Virus record (IMG/VR): IMGVR_UViG_3300009609_000033
Coordinates: 1-42,442 of that record
Length of the DNA stretch: 42,442 bases
Origin: a virus
Strand: one strand, 5' to 3'
Part shown: positions 4,761 to 13,566 of the stretch, piece after piece
Layout: each line of letters opens with the position of its first letter
Numbering within the stretch: the stretch's first letter is position 1
Notes under the pieces: model-generated
Told to the model about the DNA's origin: nothing
Seen by the model: the letters and a program-made list of their open reading frames with translations, nothing else
Databases searched by the model: none
Made by a program: the position numbers and the translations under genes

Positions 4761-4891
4761 TGTTCTCAGAATTATCAAAAGGTACAGGAATCTTGAAAGA
4801 AAAAAATAATTGTGACTGTTTAAAATTACAAATTATTTTGGAACTCTTAAGATTCCAAACTGAGTTACTGAAATTTTTAAATGAAAAATAA
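4760..4891 (+). CDS. Small helical protein (43 aa)
   Basis: The ATG overlaps the stop of the preceding gene (TAATG), and the end overlaps the start of the lipoprotein gene by 11 nt. The protein (MFSELSKGTGILKEKNN...) has a leucine-rich C-terminal helix (LQIILELLRFQTELLKFL) that could be amphipathic or a short coiled coil. A CDC pair sits in the middle. No function is recognisable. The tight overlaps on both sides are the main evidence that it is a gene. Confidence 0.45.
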   Translation: MFSELSKGTGILKEKNNCDCLKLQIILELLRFQTELLKFLNEK

Positions 4892-5246
4892 ATATTTTTT
4901 AATTTTAGTACTACCAGTATTAATTATTTTAACTAACTGTATAGTTAATAAAAATACTACAAAAATAACTGTACAAAAAGAATCCATAAATTCCACGGAG
5001 AAAGTCCAAGTTTACCTAGGGACTTGGCAGACCACTGATGTATATGTTCTATCTTTCCTTACCGGGGACCCCTCCATTCCTAGGATGGAGGGGTCTTCTA
5101 TATATGGAAATGCTGGTGATGTATTTACTTTTGAAGTTAATACTAGAAGACACCAGTTAAAAAGATATTTAGAAAACTGTATGGATAGTGATTTAAACAA
5201 GGATAATAAACTAGACCTAAAAGACCTAGCTTTAATACAGAGGTAG
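4881..5246 (+). CDS. Lipoprotein with a dockerin-like calcium motif (121 aa)
   Basis: The N-terminus is a lipoprotein signal: MKNKYF, a hydrophobic stretch, and the lipobox LTNC at residues 17-20. The C-terminus reads DSDLNKDNKLDLKDLALIQR, matching the D-x-N-x-D-x-L-x-x-x-D loop of a single dockerin/EF-hand repeat. Established dockerins have two such repeats and bind cohesins; only one is present, so this is a calcium-loop resemblance. A GC-rich 11-bp hairpin (5067-5095) lies inside the gene. Anchoring in the host envelope, as a superinfection or lysis (spanin-like) factor, is inference. Confidence 0.6.
   Translation: MKNKYFLILVLPVLIILTNCIVNKNTTKITVQKESINSTEKVQVYLGTWQTTDVYVLSFLTGDPSIPRMEGSSIYGNAGDVFTFEVNTRRHQLKRYLENCMDSDLNKDNKLDLKDLALIQR
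5067..5095 (+). other. GC-rich perfect hairpin inside the lipoprotein gene
   Basis: GACCCCTCCAT / ATGGAGGGGTC form an 11-bp stem around a 7-nt loop (TCCTAGG), followed by TTCTAT. In such AT-rich DNA this is a striking stem. It could pause or partly terminate transcription, or protect or cleave the message between the promoter-proximal small genes and the packaging genes. Confidence 0.6.
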
Positions 5247-5254
5247 CCGAAGGT

Positions 5255-5443
5255 ATGTTCTTAGAAATTATAATTACTTTAACTGTCATTGGGTTTCTAT
5301 TATATTTAATTAATACTTATATACCAATGCAATCAACAATGAAGACTATTTTAAATGTATTTGTGTCTATTGCAGTAGTCTTATGGTTATTAGATTATAC
5401 TGGGTATTGGAATATATTTCCAGATATATCTGTTAGAAAATAG
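5255..5443 (+). CDS. Two-span small membrane protein, holin-like (62 aa)
   Basis: There are two hydrophobic segments: residues 2-21 (FLEIIITLTVIGFLLYLINT) and about 31-46 (ILNVFVSIAVVLWLL). They are separated by the short polar loop YIPMQSTMK. The pattern, including YIPM and the ILN...VVLWLL second span, resembles the Thivi_2564 family of small membrane proteins found in bacteria and phages. A holin-like role is plausible by size, topology and position but not shown. AAGGT precedes the start. Confidence 0.55.
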   Translation: MFLEIIITLTVIGFLLYLINTYIPMQSTMKTILNVFVSIAVVLWLLDYTGYWNIFPDISVRK

Positions 5444-5444
5444 A

Positions 5445-5801
5445 ATGTCCAGTAATTCTAGCATATCTGCTCACGATTATAATACTGAACAAGATTTCTC
5501 TTTAGTTAATAAACTAATGAGAACTCCAAGGTATTCTATTCCTGAGCATCTTCGTAATAAAATAATGGCTAGTGTTGAGACTGCTTTAGATGATCCTGAA
5601 GCTCCCCACTCACAAAAATTAGCTGCTGCTAGAGTTGCTCTTGAAGCTGATAAAGTTAATTTAGAACTTCTGAAACTAGCCCTTCCCAAAAAAGTCCACC
5701 ACTTTGATATTAAAGCTGCTAGTAATGAAGAATTATTAGAAGCTATTAAAGAAACTCAGAAGCTATTACCAATGGTCCCAAGAATTATAGATCAATCTTA
5801 A
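5445..5801 (+). CDS. Probable small terminase subunit (118 aa)
   Basis: It lies one small gene upstream of the large terminase. The protein is helical, with a polar N-terminus (MSSNSSISAHDYNTEQD). A central helical region (HLRNKIMASVETALDDPEAP, then SQKLAAARVALEADKVNLELLKLAL) is typical of small terminase subunits that oligomerise and bind packaging DNA. The C-terminus (ELLEAIKETQKLLPMVPRI) could contact the large subunit. Identification rests on position, size and helical pattern, not on a signature motif. Confidence 0.5.
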   Translation: MSSNSSISAHDYNTEQDFSLVNKLMRTPRYSIPEHLRNKIMASVETALDDPEAPHSQKLAAARVALEADKVNLELLKLALPKKVHHFDIKAASNEELLEAIKETQKLLPMVPRIIDQS

Positions 5802-5810
5802 AAGATTTAT

Positions 5811-6083
5811 ATGAATCCTATTGATTCTTTAATTAAAGAAGTAGAGACTCTTAGGACTAAATTAAAAGAGACTAGTTTAGATTTTGTCCCAACAAATGAT
5901 TTAATTACTGAATTACAGAATAGAACTAAAACTAGTATAATGATTTTTACTAGAATAGAACATGATAATCATACATTTACTTATATGTTCCATGAGGGTA
6001 GTTTAGGTGAAGTTATGGGTTTAGTTAATTATGCAGATTTAAGAATTAAAACTCGGTTAATAAAAGATTTTAGCACTGAATGA
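5811..6083 (+). CDS. Unrecognised small protein (90 aa)
   Basis: It lies between the two terminase genes and overlaps the large-subunit start by 4 nt (ATGA). The N-terminal third is a predicted coiled coil (IDSLIKEVETLRTKLKE). The rest is mixed alpha/beta (TSIMIFTRIEHDNHTFTYMF). The position suggests a packaging accessory protein, but nothing in the sequence proves it. Confidence 0.5.
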   Translation: MNPIDSLIKEVETLRTKLKETSLDFVPTNDLITELQNRTKTSIMIFTRIEHDNHTFTYMFHEGSLGEVMGLVNYADLRIKTRLIKDFSTE

Positions 6084-7645
6084 TATTGAATAGTGATCAA
6101 TTCGTCCAAGCAGTAAATGAGTTTAAGTCTCGTCAAGAACATCCTCTATATACATTTATCCCAACTAATAAACCTTTACATAACCAATTACAATTTTTAA
6201 AAGCAACTACTCGATACCGTTTGCTTTTCGGAGGGAATCAAAGTGGCAAAAGTATGTGTGCTTCCTATGACTTAGCTTGTTTTGCAACTGGTAAGCATCC
6301 TTATGTACCTATAGAAAAAATACCCAAAGGAACTATTAAGATATGGGTAATCTCTGCTGAGTATGTAACAATTAAAACTGGTATCTATAGGCATTTAAAA
6401 AGTTTTATACCAGAATGGGAAATACAAAAAGTAGGTCCAAATGTCCAGGGCCATATGCTCCCATCATTTTTAATTATTAAACGACATTCCTCTATGGAAA
6501 TTAAAGGAAAACCAGCATATGCTGAAATCAGTTTTATGTCGGCTAAGGGAGATCAGAGAGAGAAATTTCAAGCAGAAGCTGTTGACTTTTTCTACATTGA
6601 TGAAGAAATTGAAGAAAAGATTATTGAGGAACTCGAAGCTAGAACTTTAATTACTGGTGGTAGATTCACAATTTCAGCAACATTAGCTGAATCTTATGAT
6701 TGGATTTTAGAACTTGAAAGAAAAGGCGAAGAAGGCGATCCTGGTGTTTCCCTTACTAGATTATCTACTCAAGAAAATCCGTATGTTCATAAAGAGACAT
6801 TAGAGTTCTTTAAAAATAAATGGAGTGATGAAGCTCAAGAATACCGTATATTAGGTAAGTCTAAACGTAGTACTGGTTTAGTTTATAAAGATTTTGATGA
6901 CAATATCCATAGAGTTAATTCTTTTCCTATACCTAAAGAGTGGCCTAAGTTTTGTGCTATTGATCCTGGTATAAGAATATGTGCGGTCCTATGGATAGCT
7001 ATTGATCCAGGGGACCATGCGTATGCTTATAGAGAACTTTATTTTTCTAATGAACCTCTATATCGTATTGCAATGGAAATTAAAAAATGTGAACGATGGC
7101 ATTTTAATGAACACTTAAGTAGTATATTTAAACATTTTGTTTGGGAAGAAACTGATGATAGTGAAATAATTGTTACTCGTGTTATTGATGATAAAAAGAA
7201 TAGTCGATTAATTACTGGTGACCAAGGGGTAATGGATCAGTTAGCAAGTAAGTATGGTATTATGTCTGTACCTGCTGATAAATCTATGGCTCCAGGGTTA
7301 GAAGATGTTAGATTCTGGTTACAAAATAAAGCTGACAATAAACCAGGATTTATGGTCTTTGACCATTTAATTAATTTTTATAATGAATTAAAATCTTATC
7401 GTATTAGAGATAAAGCTTATCGTAAAAACCAAAATGATCCTGTTGATATTCCTATTAAAAAGAGAGATCACTTAATGGACTGTTGGCGTTATTTAGCTAG
7501 GGAGAATCCTAAATACTCAGATAGAATAAATACTCCTGGTTATATAGCAAATAATGTTAAGAAAACTTCTGAGTTAATCCGGGAAAGGAAAGAGAGAAAA
7601 GAATATGAACGATCAGAAATTGCTCAACTCCTTGGTGATTGGTAA
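6080..7645 (+). CDS. terL: Large terminase subunit (521 aa)
   Basis: This is the ATP-driven DNA packaging motor and headful/end nuclease. Walker A is GGNQSGKS (residues 51-58) and Walker B is FFYIDEE (170-176) with the catalytic Glu. The C-terminal RNase H-fold nuclease shows AIDPG (Asp 295), a second acidic cluster around 370-381 (VIDDK, TGDQG) and a third at KRDHLMD (461-467). The length is normal. It starts by overlapping the previous stop (ATGA) and is overlapped at its end by the next gene. The packaging mode cannot be read directly, since the contig ends lie in repeats. Confidence 0.93.
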   Translation: MILNSDQFVQAVNEFKSRQEHPLYTFIPTNKPLHNQLQFLKATTRYRLLFGGNQSGKSMCASYDLACFATGKHPYVPIEKIPKGTIKIWVISAEYVTIKTGIYRHLKSFIPEWEIQKVGPNVQGHMLPSFLIIKRHSSMEIKGKPAYAEISFMSAKGDQREKFQAEAVDFFYIDEEIEEKIIEELEARTLITGGRFTISATLAESYDWILELERKGEEGDPGVSLTRLSTQENPYVHKETLEFFKNKWSDEAQEYRILGKSKRSTGLVYKDFDDNIHRVNSFPIPKEWPKFCAIDPGIRICAVLWIAIDPGDHAYAYRELYFSNEPLYRIAMEIKKCERWHFNEHLSSIFKHFVWEETDDSEIIVTRVIDDKKNSRLITGDQGVMDQLASKYGIMSVPADKSMAPGLEDVRFWLQNKADNKPGFMVFDHLINFYNELKSYRIRDKAYRKNQNDPVDIPIKKRDHLMDCWRYLARENPKYSDRINTPGYIANNVKKTSELIRERKERKEYERSEIAQLLGDW

Positions 7646-7847
7646 ACGAGTATTATTTAATTATGGTGAACGATATGTTCCAGCTATAATTGAAGAAATA
7701 TTTGCTGAAAATATCTATGGAGTAAGCTATCTAATCCGTGGCGAGTGGAATTACGTCCAAGCTGTGTATGGAAAAGATACATATACTATTAAGGATTATC
7801 CAAAAGAATATACTTCAATGGGACCAGCTAAAGTAGGTGCTTTATGA
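7605..7847 (+). CDS. Unrecognised small protein (80 aa)
   Basis: It overlaps the end of terL by 41 nt in another frame, with a purine-rich ribosome region (GGAAAGAGAGAAAAG) before the ATG. The sequence (KRVLFNYGERYVPAIIEEIF...VSYLIRGEWNYVQAVYG) looks like a small beta-barrel (SH3/KOW-like) of the kind that binds nucleic acid or protein. The function is unknown. Its 3' end overlaps the glycosyltransferase-like gene by 4 nt. Confidence 0.55.
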   Translation: MNDQKLLNSLVIGKRVLFNYGERYVPAIIEEIFAENIYGVSYLIRGEWNYVQAVYGKDTYTIKDYPKEYTSMGPAKVGAL

Positions 7848-8629
7848 AAAAGCCTGAAATAGTAGTATGTGTCTGTTCGCTTGGATTATATAAAAAAGAT
7901 AATATTATATCTTTATTTAATATTATTCCTAAATTAAGTGGTGGTATTTTAATTACTGAATGTTCATTACTTCCTATGTCTCGTAACTATACTATTAGAC
8001 ATGCACTAAGAATTCATCCTGATCTTACTCATATTTTATTTGTAGATGATGATATGTGTAATTTTGATACATGGCATATTGAGAAATTAGTAGAACAAGA
8101 TAAAGATATTATTTCTGCATTTATGACTATGAGGAACCCTCCTTATGCAGTTGTATCTGCTTTTGAAGATAATACCAAAATTATTGAATATTTAAATAAT
8201 AAAGAAACTGTTGGAGTCCATCATACTGGTATGGCTTTTACTTTAATTAAACGTGAAGTAATTGATGCTTTAGCTGAACAGACTTCTGAAGGTCCAATTT
8301 GGTTTACAATGGACCGACCACCACGAAATAGTTTTAATGATGAAATAGAAGAGTTTGTTAATACTAATTTAAATAGACCTAATAAAAATATAGAAAATTT
8401 AGTTAGAGATGCTATAGCTTTTGGTCAAACTTCTAATTTAGGCTCTGATATTATTGGTGAAGATATTCAATTTTGTCATAAAGCTAGAATGTTGGATTTT
8501 AAAGTTTATGTTAATTGTGAAGTTATTATTGGGCATCTTGGTAATGTAGCTCATGATATTAATACTCAAATAGAATATAAACAAATTCAGAGTATTAAAA
8601 AAGGTGAGAAAGTACTGGTGGATGTATGA
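7844..8629 (+). CDS. GT-A-type glycosyltransferase-like protein (261 aa)
   Basis: The N-terminal Rossmann-like half starts EIVVCVCSLG. It contains MSRNYTIRHAL, as seen in phage nucleotide-sugar transferases, and the FVDDDM motif (residues 66-71) in place of a DXD metal/sugar site. A later GEDIQFCHKARM fits the acidic acceptor-side motif of the GT-A fold. The likely reaction is transfer of a sugar from a nucleotide sugar to an unknown acceptor (phage DNA, a virion protein or the host surface). It sits between terminase and portal genes with ATGA overlaps on both sides. Confidence 0.65.
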   Translation: MKKPEIVVCVCSLGLYKKDNIISLFNIIPKLSGGILITECSLLPMSRNYTIRHALRIHPDLTHILFVDDDMCNFDTWHIEKLVEQDKDIISAFMTMRNPPYAVVSAFEDNTKIIEYLNNKETVGVHHTGMAFTLIKREVIDALAEQTSEGPIWFTMDRPPRNSFNDEIEEFVNTNLNRPNKNIENLVRDAIAFGQTSNLGSDIIGEDIQFCHKARMLDFKVYVNCEVIIGHLGNVAHDINTQIEYKQIQSIKKGEKVLVDV

Positions 8630-8904
8630 CCAGTACTGAAATAGTTTTACTTGGTTTATTGCTTCTTTTGGTATGTATTTTTGCTATTGCATTAAATGTA
8701 TTTACTAAAGAACTTTTTAGATTATTAAATCAATATGCTGATTTATCAGTTCAATTAATGAATAGAATTTCTGATATACATTCTCAAATACAATTAAATT
8801 ATAGAGAAAATCATAATCATAGAACCCCAACAATAGAGGATACATTAGAAAAAGAAGAAGAAGAACAGTATAATTATCCTGAAGTAACTGGCGGACAGCT
8901 ATGA
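8626..8904 (+). CDS. Membrane-anchored coiled-coil protein (92 aa)
   Basis: One N-terminal transmembrane helix (residues 5-25, IVLLGLLLLLVCIFAIALNV) is followed by a helical segment (LFRLLNQYADLSVQLMNRISDIHSQI). The tail is acidic and polar (EDTLEKEEEEQ). The architecture resembles inner-membrane spanin or small virion membrane proteins. It lies just upstream of the portal, with 4-nt overlaps to both neighbours. The function is unassigned. Confidence 0.5.
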   Translation: MTSTEIVLLGLLLLLVCIFAIALNVFTKELFRLLNQYADLSVQLMNRISDIHSQIQLNYRENHNHRTPTIEDTLEKEEEEQYNYPEVTGGQL

Positions 8905-10868
8905 ATTTATTTGAAATGAAAAAGGGCAAGAAGCCCTCTATCATTGATTTTGTTAATAATAAGTTCATGGCTAACCGAGCTAACATGAACATGATGTATC
9001 GTTCATGGATGTTGAATTTAGCTTGGATTCGTGGTTATCAAAATGTTGATTATGATTATGTAAATAAAACTTTTATTAAAAATAAACGCGATCCTTGGAG
9101 ACCACGTTTAATTTCTAATTTAATGTTACCATTGGTTCGTAAATTAATTGCGAACTTAACATATATCCATCCTATATGGGATGTTATACCTGCTACTTCT
9201 GATGAAGAAGATATTCAGATTTCTAATGTATCTACTAAAATTGCTAGATATATTTGGGAACATACTGATATGTCTCTTAAGTTAGTTAGACTTTTGGGCT
9301 GGCAGTGTGCTTGTGGTAATGCTTTTTTTAAGGTTGGTTGGGATGCTACTGTTGGTGATGAAATTGAAATTGAAGCTAAACATTTAGAACAAGAATTATT
9401 ACAACAAGTAATGGAAATGATGGGTATTGGACAGACACCTGAAAAAATTAAAGTTAATGAAGGTGATGTGTTCATTGAACCAATATCTCCATTTAATGTA
9501 ATCTTTGATGATGTATCTGTAGTTCAAGATTCTGATTGGATTATTGAATCTAATATTAGAAGTCTTGATTGGGTTACTGAAAAGTTTGGTAATAAATATA
9601 AAGGCTTACCACAAACTGATGAGCATTCAATTTTAATTTTTCCAGCTATTTATAATGATAATCAGAAACCAAGTGGTTCTAGAAAAGGTGTATTAGTTCA
9701 TGAATTATTTATTAAACGAAAATCTAAAATGTTCCCAAAGGGATTACATGCAATCATTGCTGGTGGTGAACATGTTATTACACCACAGGATAATCCTTTT
9801 GAACATGGACAAATTCCTTATTCTCACTTTTTAGAAATTTATGATCCTAGTTCTCTTTGGGGAACTAGTATTGCTGAACAAGTTCGACCAAATCAAGCTG
9901 AGTATAATAAGATTCGTTCTGGTGTAATTGAACAAGTCAATATGATGAGTCAATTACAATGGTTGAATCCTAAGCAAAGTGAAGTTACTGAATTTACTAA
10001 TAAACCTGGACAAGTTTATAATTATAAATATCCATATAAACCTGAACAACAACAACCAAAACCATTACCAGCATATATTGAACGATCATTAGATCGTATT
10101 AGAATGGATATTCAGGATACTGCTAGTAGCCATGATGTATCTGAGGGTAAGAATGCTCCTGGAGTTAGGGCTGGTAAAACTGTTTTGGCTTTGCAAGATG
10201 CAGATGATTCGGTAATTGGACCAGTATTATTGTGGTTTGATGACCGATTGTCATATACAGGTAGATTAGCATTACAAACTTTTTCACAGTTTACAACTGC
10301 TGAAAAAGTATTAAATATTACTGGTGATTTTAATCAATTAGAAACTATTAATTTTATTGGTTCAATGGTTAAAGGTAAAAATAAAGGTGATTATTTTAAT
10401 GTTCGTGTAAAAACTTATGGACGCCAAATGATGTCTCGATCTGGTCGAGAGAGTTTGGCGTCAATGTTAATTCAAAATCAAGTATTAAATCCTGTAACTG
10501 ATAAAGAAAAAATTCTTCGTATTTTAGGAACTGCTGATTTAATTAGTGTATATGATGAGAATGCTGCTGATGTTACTAGACAATATAAAGAAATTGAAGA
10601 TATGATTACTGGTCAACCAGTTCCTGTTACTCTTGGTCAAAATCATGTGGTACATAAAGATACTATTAAAAAATATATTTCTTCAAGTAAATGGGATAAA
10701 TTACAACCTGAACAAAAACAAATTGTTATTCAACATTTACAAGCTCATATGCAACAAGAAGTACAAGAAGCTGTATTCCCACAATTATATAGTAGTCAGT
10801 TAATAGCAATGACACAACCACAACCGCCCCCCACCACAGGGGGTAGTAGTGGAGGGAGTAAACAATAA
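8901..10868 (+). CDS. Portal protein (655 aa)
   Basis: The portal forms the dodecameric head vertex through which DNA is packaged and ejected. The sequence has the long portal layout: an N-terminal wing with conserved aromatics (RSWMLNLAWIRGYQNV), then a section reading NPFEHGQIPYSHFLEIYDPS and LWGTSIAEQVRPNQAEYNK (about residues 292-340), typical of podovirus-type portals, followed by stem/clip and a long C-terminal helical barrel ending in a Gln/Pro/Gly-rich tail. It follows terL closely and precedes the scaffold and capsid genes. The start overlaps the preceding stop. Confidence 0.85.
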   Translation: MNLFEMKKGKKPSIIDFVNNKFMANRANMNMMYRSWMLNLAWIRGYQNVDYDYVNKTFIKNKRDPWRPRLISNLMLPLVRKLIANLTYIHPIWDVIPATSDEEDIQISNVSTKIARYIWEHTDMSLKLVRLLGWQCACGNAFFKVGWDATVGDEIEIEAKHLEQELLQQVMEMMGIGQTPEKIKVNEGDVFIEPISPFNVIFDDVSVVQDSDWIIESNIRSLDWVTEKFGNKYKGLPQTDEHSILIFPAIYNDNQKPSGSRKGVLVHELFIKRKSKMFPKGLHAIIAGGEHVITPQDNPFEHGQIPYSHFLEIYDPSSLWGTSIAEQVRPNQAEYNKIRSGVIEQVNMMSQLQWLNPKQSEVTEFTNKPGQVYNYKYPYKPEQQQPKPLPAYIERSLDRIRMDIQDTASSHDVSEGKNAPGVRAGKTVLALQDADDSVIGPVLLWFDDRLSYTGRLALQTFSQFTTAEKVLNITGDFNQLETINFIGSMVKGKNKGDYFNVRVKTYGRQMMSRSGRESLASMLIQNQVLNPVTDKEKILRILGTADLISVYDENAADVTRQYKEIEDMITGQPVPVTLGQNHVVHKDTIKKYISSSKWDKLQPEQKQIVIQHLQAHMQQEVQEAVFPQLYSSQLIAMTQPQPPPTTGGSSGGSKQ

Positions 10869-11551
10869 TGGCAGAAGAAACAACTGGTGCTGTGGCAACG
10901 CCACCAGCACCAACGGAAACACCCCCCGCTAATGCGGGGAATAGTACACCTACTCCAGAAGGTGAAGTGTTTATACCTTTACAAGTAGATGATGAAGTTT
11001 TTAATTTAAAACCCAGAGAATACCAGCAGTTAGCTGAATTCGGTTATCGAGCATTAAAAGAAAAATCTAATCCTAAACCTGATACTTCTGTTACAAATAA
11101 TGAACCTAAAGAACCTACTGTTGCTGAATTACAAGCTGAATTTAGAGAATTACAAAATGGTTTAAAACATAAAGAAGAATTAGGTAATATTTATAATGAA
11201 CTTAATCGTGTTTCCCAATCTAATGAATTAACTAAGACTAATGAAAAATTACATCAAAGTATTTCTGTTGAAACTTTAGCTAAAGTTAATTTCAATCCAC
11301 GATTGAATGTTGCTGATACTTATAATGCTGTTTTAAAAGAACGATTAGATTTATTAAATAGTCTGAAAAATGATGGTAATGATCGTGATAATGCTAGAAC
11401 AAAAGCTAATGCTTTAGTTAATGGTTCTATTCGTGGTGGTGGTAATCAATCTATTATTGATGCCTCAAAGAAATTTTCTCCAGAAGACATCCGTAGTGGT
11501 GCTTCAAAGCGAGCGTTAGAAGATTTTCTTAGGAAAGTTTCTGTAGATTAA
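10868..11551 (+). CDS. Probable capsid scaffold protein (227 aa)
   Basis: It lies directly between the portal and major capsid genes. It has a Pro/Thr/Ala-rich N-terminus (residues 1-35), a segment EVFIPLQVDDEVFNLKPREYQQLAEFG, then a long charged helical part (VAELQAEFRELQNGLKHKEELGNIYNELN) and a basic C-terminus (PEDIRSGASKRALEDFLRKV) suited to binding the capsid shell. Acidic helical proteins at this place are usually scaffolds. A GC-rich 6-bp hairpin (CCCCGC-TAAT-GCGGGG) lies near codon 20. The start is TAATG-coupled to the portal. Confidence 0.6.
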   Translation: MAEETTGAVATPPAPTETPPANAGNSTPTPEGEVFIPLQVDDEVFNLKPREYQQLAEFGYRALKEKSNPKPDTSVTNNEPKEPTVAELQAEFRELQNGLKHKEELGNIYNELNRVSQSNELTKTNEKLHQSISVETLAKVNFNPRLNVADTYNAVLKERLDLLNSLKNDGNDRDNARTKANALVNGSIRGGGNQSIIDASKKFSPEDIRSGASKRALEDFLRKVSVD

Positions 11552-11563
11552 ATAGGAGTTACA

Positions 11564-12931
11564 ATGCCTGGATTAGCTGCACCTGATTTTGCTAATGCAA
11601 TGAAGACCTATTATTTAGGTCCATTAAATCAACAAGTTGCTAAAGCTACTGTTTTATTAGATCGTTTACAAAAAAATTCTGAATATGTTTCTGGTAACTT
11701 TTCATATATTCCATTAATTTCTGGACGAAATCCTGGTGTTGGTTCCCGTCAAGATGCTAGTGGTTCTGGACCGACTTTACCTGATTCTGGTCGTCAAGGC
11801 TATAATAAGGCAACTTTTCCAATGACCTATCATTATGGTCGTGGTCAAGTTTCTGGTCCTGTGATGAGGGCCTCTAAGAATCAACAAGGTGCTTTTGCTC
11901 AAGCCTTGGATGTTGAAATGCAAGGTTTGATGGAATCGTTGCCGGAAGATTTAAACCGACAACTTTGGTCTTATGGGCATGGTCGTACTGGTACTTTAGC
12001 TGTTAATGGTGGTTCTACTTCGACTACATTTTCACTTTCATCTGCTTCATTTTTTAATGCAAAGATTGGTGATCGTGTTCACTTTGCCACTATTGCTGCT
12101 GGTGCTTCTCCTGCTCCATCAGTAGGAACTACTATTACTGCTATTACTCGTGATTCTACTTCTACTCTACATGTTATTACTTTAGCTGCTGCCCCTGGTC
12201 GTGCTGTAACCGCTGGGACTGATACATTATATTATGGTTCTAAGGCTGCTGGTATTACTGTAGATATTGATACTTCTCGTGCTAATGAAATGTATGGTAT
12301 TCCTGCTGCTATTTCTGGTGAAAATAATTTAGCTAATGAAGAAGCTATCCCTGTTGCTGGTACTGTTCCTGTTGCTGATGAATTTGTGAATGGTGCATTA
12401 CAGTTTGGTGCTATTGATCGTACTACTAATGCCTTTTGGAAATCTCAGTGGTTACAGAATCCTGTTGCTGCTGGAACTAATCGTCCATTGACTAATGCTG
12501 TTATGCAACATGCTTATTTATCTGCTGTTAATATTGGTGGTGCTAATCCAAAAAATATTGAAGTTTATACTAATCCAGGTATTTGGATGACTCTTGGTTT
12601 ACTTCATATTGGTGATCGCCGATATTCTGATTATCAAGAGACTCTTGAAGCTGGTTGGGTTTTCTTAAAATATAATGGTATTAAAGTATTTTATGATCGT
12701 GATGCTATTCGTGATGTTATGTTCTGGATTGATATGACTACTCTTCTTTTACTTAGTCAATCTGAATATGAATTAATGGATGAAGATGGTAAGGTATTAA
12801 ATCGAGTTGTTGATCGTGATGCTTATGAATTTACTCTTTATAAGGATATTCAATTAGGTGCTAAGAATTGTGCTAAGAATGTTCGTTTAGATGATATTCA
12901 GTCTGCTGCTAATATTGAGGCTACTGTCTAA
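11564..12931 (+). CDS. Major capsid protein (455 aa)
   Basis: The main shell protein is inferred from gene order (portal, scaffold, this), length and the strongest ribosome site of the region (TAGGAG, 8 nt before the ATG). The N-terminus (MPGLAAPDFANAMKTYYLGP) and the following SGNFSYIPLISGRNPG, HYGRGQVSGPVM and LDVEMQGLMESLPEDLNRQLW resemble capsid proteins of podovirus-like phages with an HK97 fold. Residues 160-220 are Ser/Thr/Ala-rich and may be an inserted surface domain. Codon use is rich in GGT, GCT and ACT, consistent with high expression. Confidence 0.8.
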   Translation: MPGLAAPDFANAMKTYYLGPLNQQVAKATVLLDRLQKNSEYVSGNFSYIPLISGRNPGVGSRQDASGSGPTLPDSGRQGYNKATFPMTYHYGRGQVSGPVMRASKNQQGAFAQALDVEMQGLMESLPEDLNRQLWSYGHGRTGTLAVNGGSTSTTFSLSSASFFNAKIGDRVHFATIAAGASPAPSVGTTITAITRDSTSTLHVITLAAAPGRAVTAGTDTLYYGSKAAGITVDIDTSRANEMYGIPAAISGENNLANEEAIPVAGTVPVADEFVNGALQFGAIDRTTNAFWKSQWLQNPVAAGTNRPLTNAVMQHAYLSAVNIGGANPKNIEVYTNPGIWMTLGLLHIGDRRYSDYQETLEAGWVFLKYNGIKVFYDRDAIRDVMFWIDMTTLLLLSQSEYELMDEDGKVLNRVVDRDAYEFTLYKDIQLGAKNCAKNVRLDDIQSAANIEATV

Positions 12932-13563
12932 TGATTAATGATCATCAAATAGAATGGATTAGGTGTAGAAAGTATTATAGTGTCTTTGAGTTACATAACT
13001 TAGCAGAAGCAGCTGGAGTTTTAAGAGCGAGTGCAGATGCTACACAACTTCCTACAATTTTAAGTGCTGCTAATGGTTTAGCTGGTTTGGCACTTGCTAC
13101 TGGTGATAACTATGATTCTGCTATTAATATTCCTTATGATTTAGACCCACAATATCCTGTTGGATTTAGGTGGTTTTATACTGCTGAAGTTACTGCTGAT
13201 GCTACATTAACTACTGTTATATTAACAATGTTAGCTAATGTTCGATTATTAAATGCTCAATTATTAGTTGCGTCTACTGCTCTTGATACTGTATTAGGTA
13301 CACAGACTTATGGGCCTTCTACTGCTGGTGTTTTAGATAATCAATTATCTAGAACTTCTCGTGGCATTAGAACTACTCTAGCTATGAGTCGAGCACAAAT
13401 TGAAGCTGGTGCAATGTTAGTTATGCGTTTAACACCATCTTCATTTGTTAATATTGTTGCTGCTTCATTAATTATTTTAGGGCTTGAAATTGATTATTGC
13501 CCTATTCGTTGTGTTGGTTTTGGTAAAGAAACTGATGCCCCGTTGGCTTCTGCTGGATTCTGA
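12931..13563 (+). CDS. Unrecognised virion-region protein, paralog A1 (210 aa)
   Basis: It follows the capsid gene with a TAATG overlap. The start (MINDHQIEWIRCRKYYSVFELH) and end (LIILGLEIDYCPIRCVGFGKE) match those of the next gene, so the two are tandem duplicates. The pattern is beta-strand-rich, with a hydrophobic core (TLTTVILTMLANVRLLNAQLL). A capsid decoration or head-associated role is likely from position; no domain was recognised. Confidence 0.65.
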   Translation: MINDHQIEWIRCRKYYSVFELHNLAEAAGVLRASADATQLPTILSAANGLAGLALATGDNYDSAINIPYDLDPQYPVGFRWFYTAEVTADATLTTVILTMLANVRLLNAQLLVASTALDTVLGTQTYGPSTAGVLDNQLSRTSRGIRTTLAMSRAQIEAGAMLVMRLTPSSFVNIVAASLIILGLEIDYCPIRCVGFGKETDAPLASAGF

Positions 13564-13566
13564 TTT

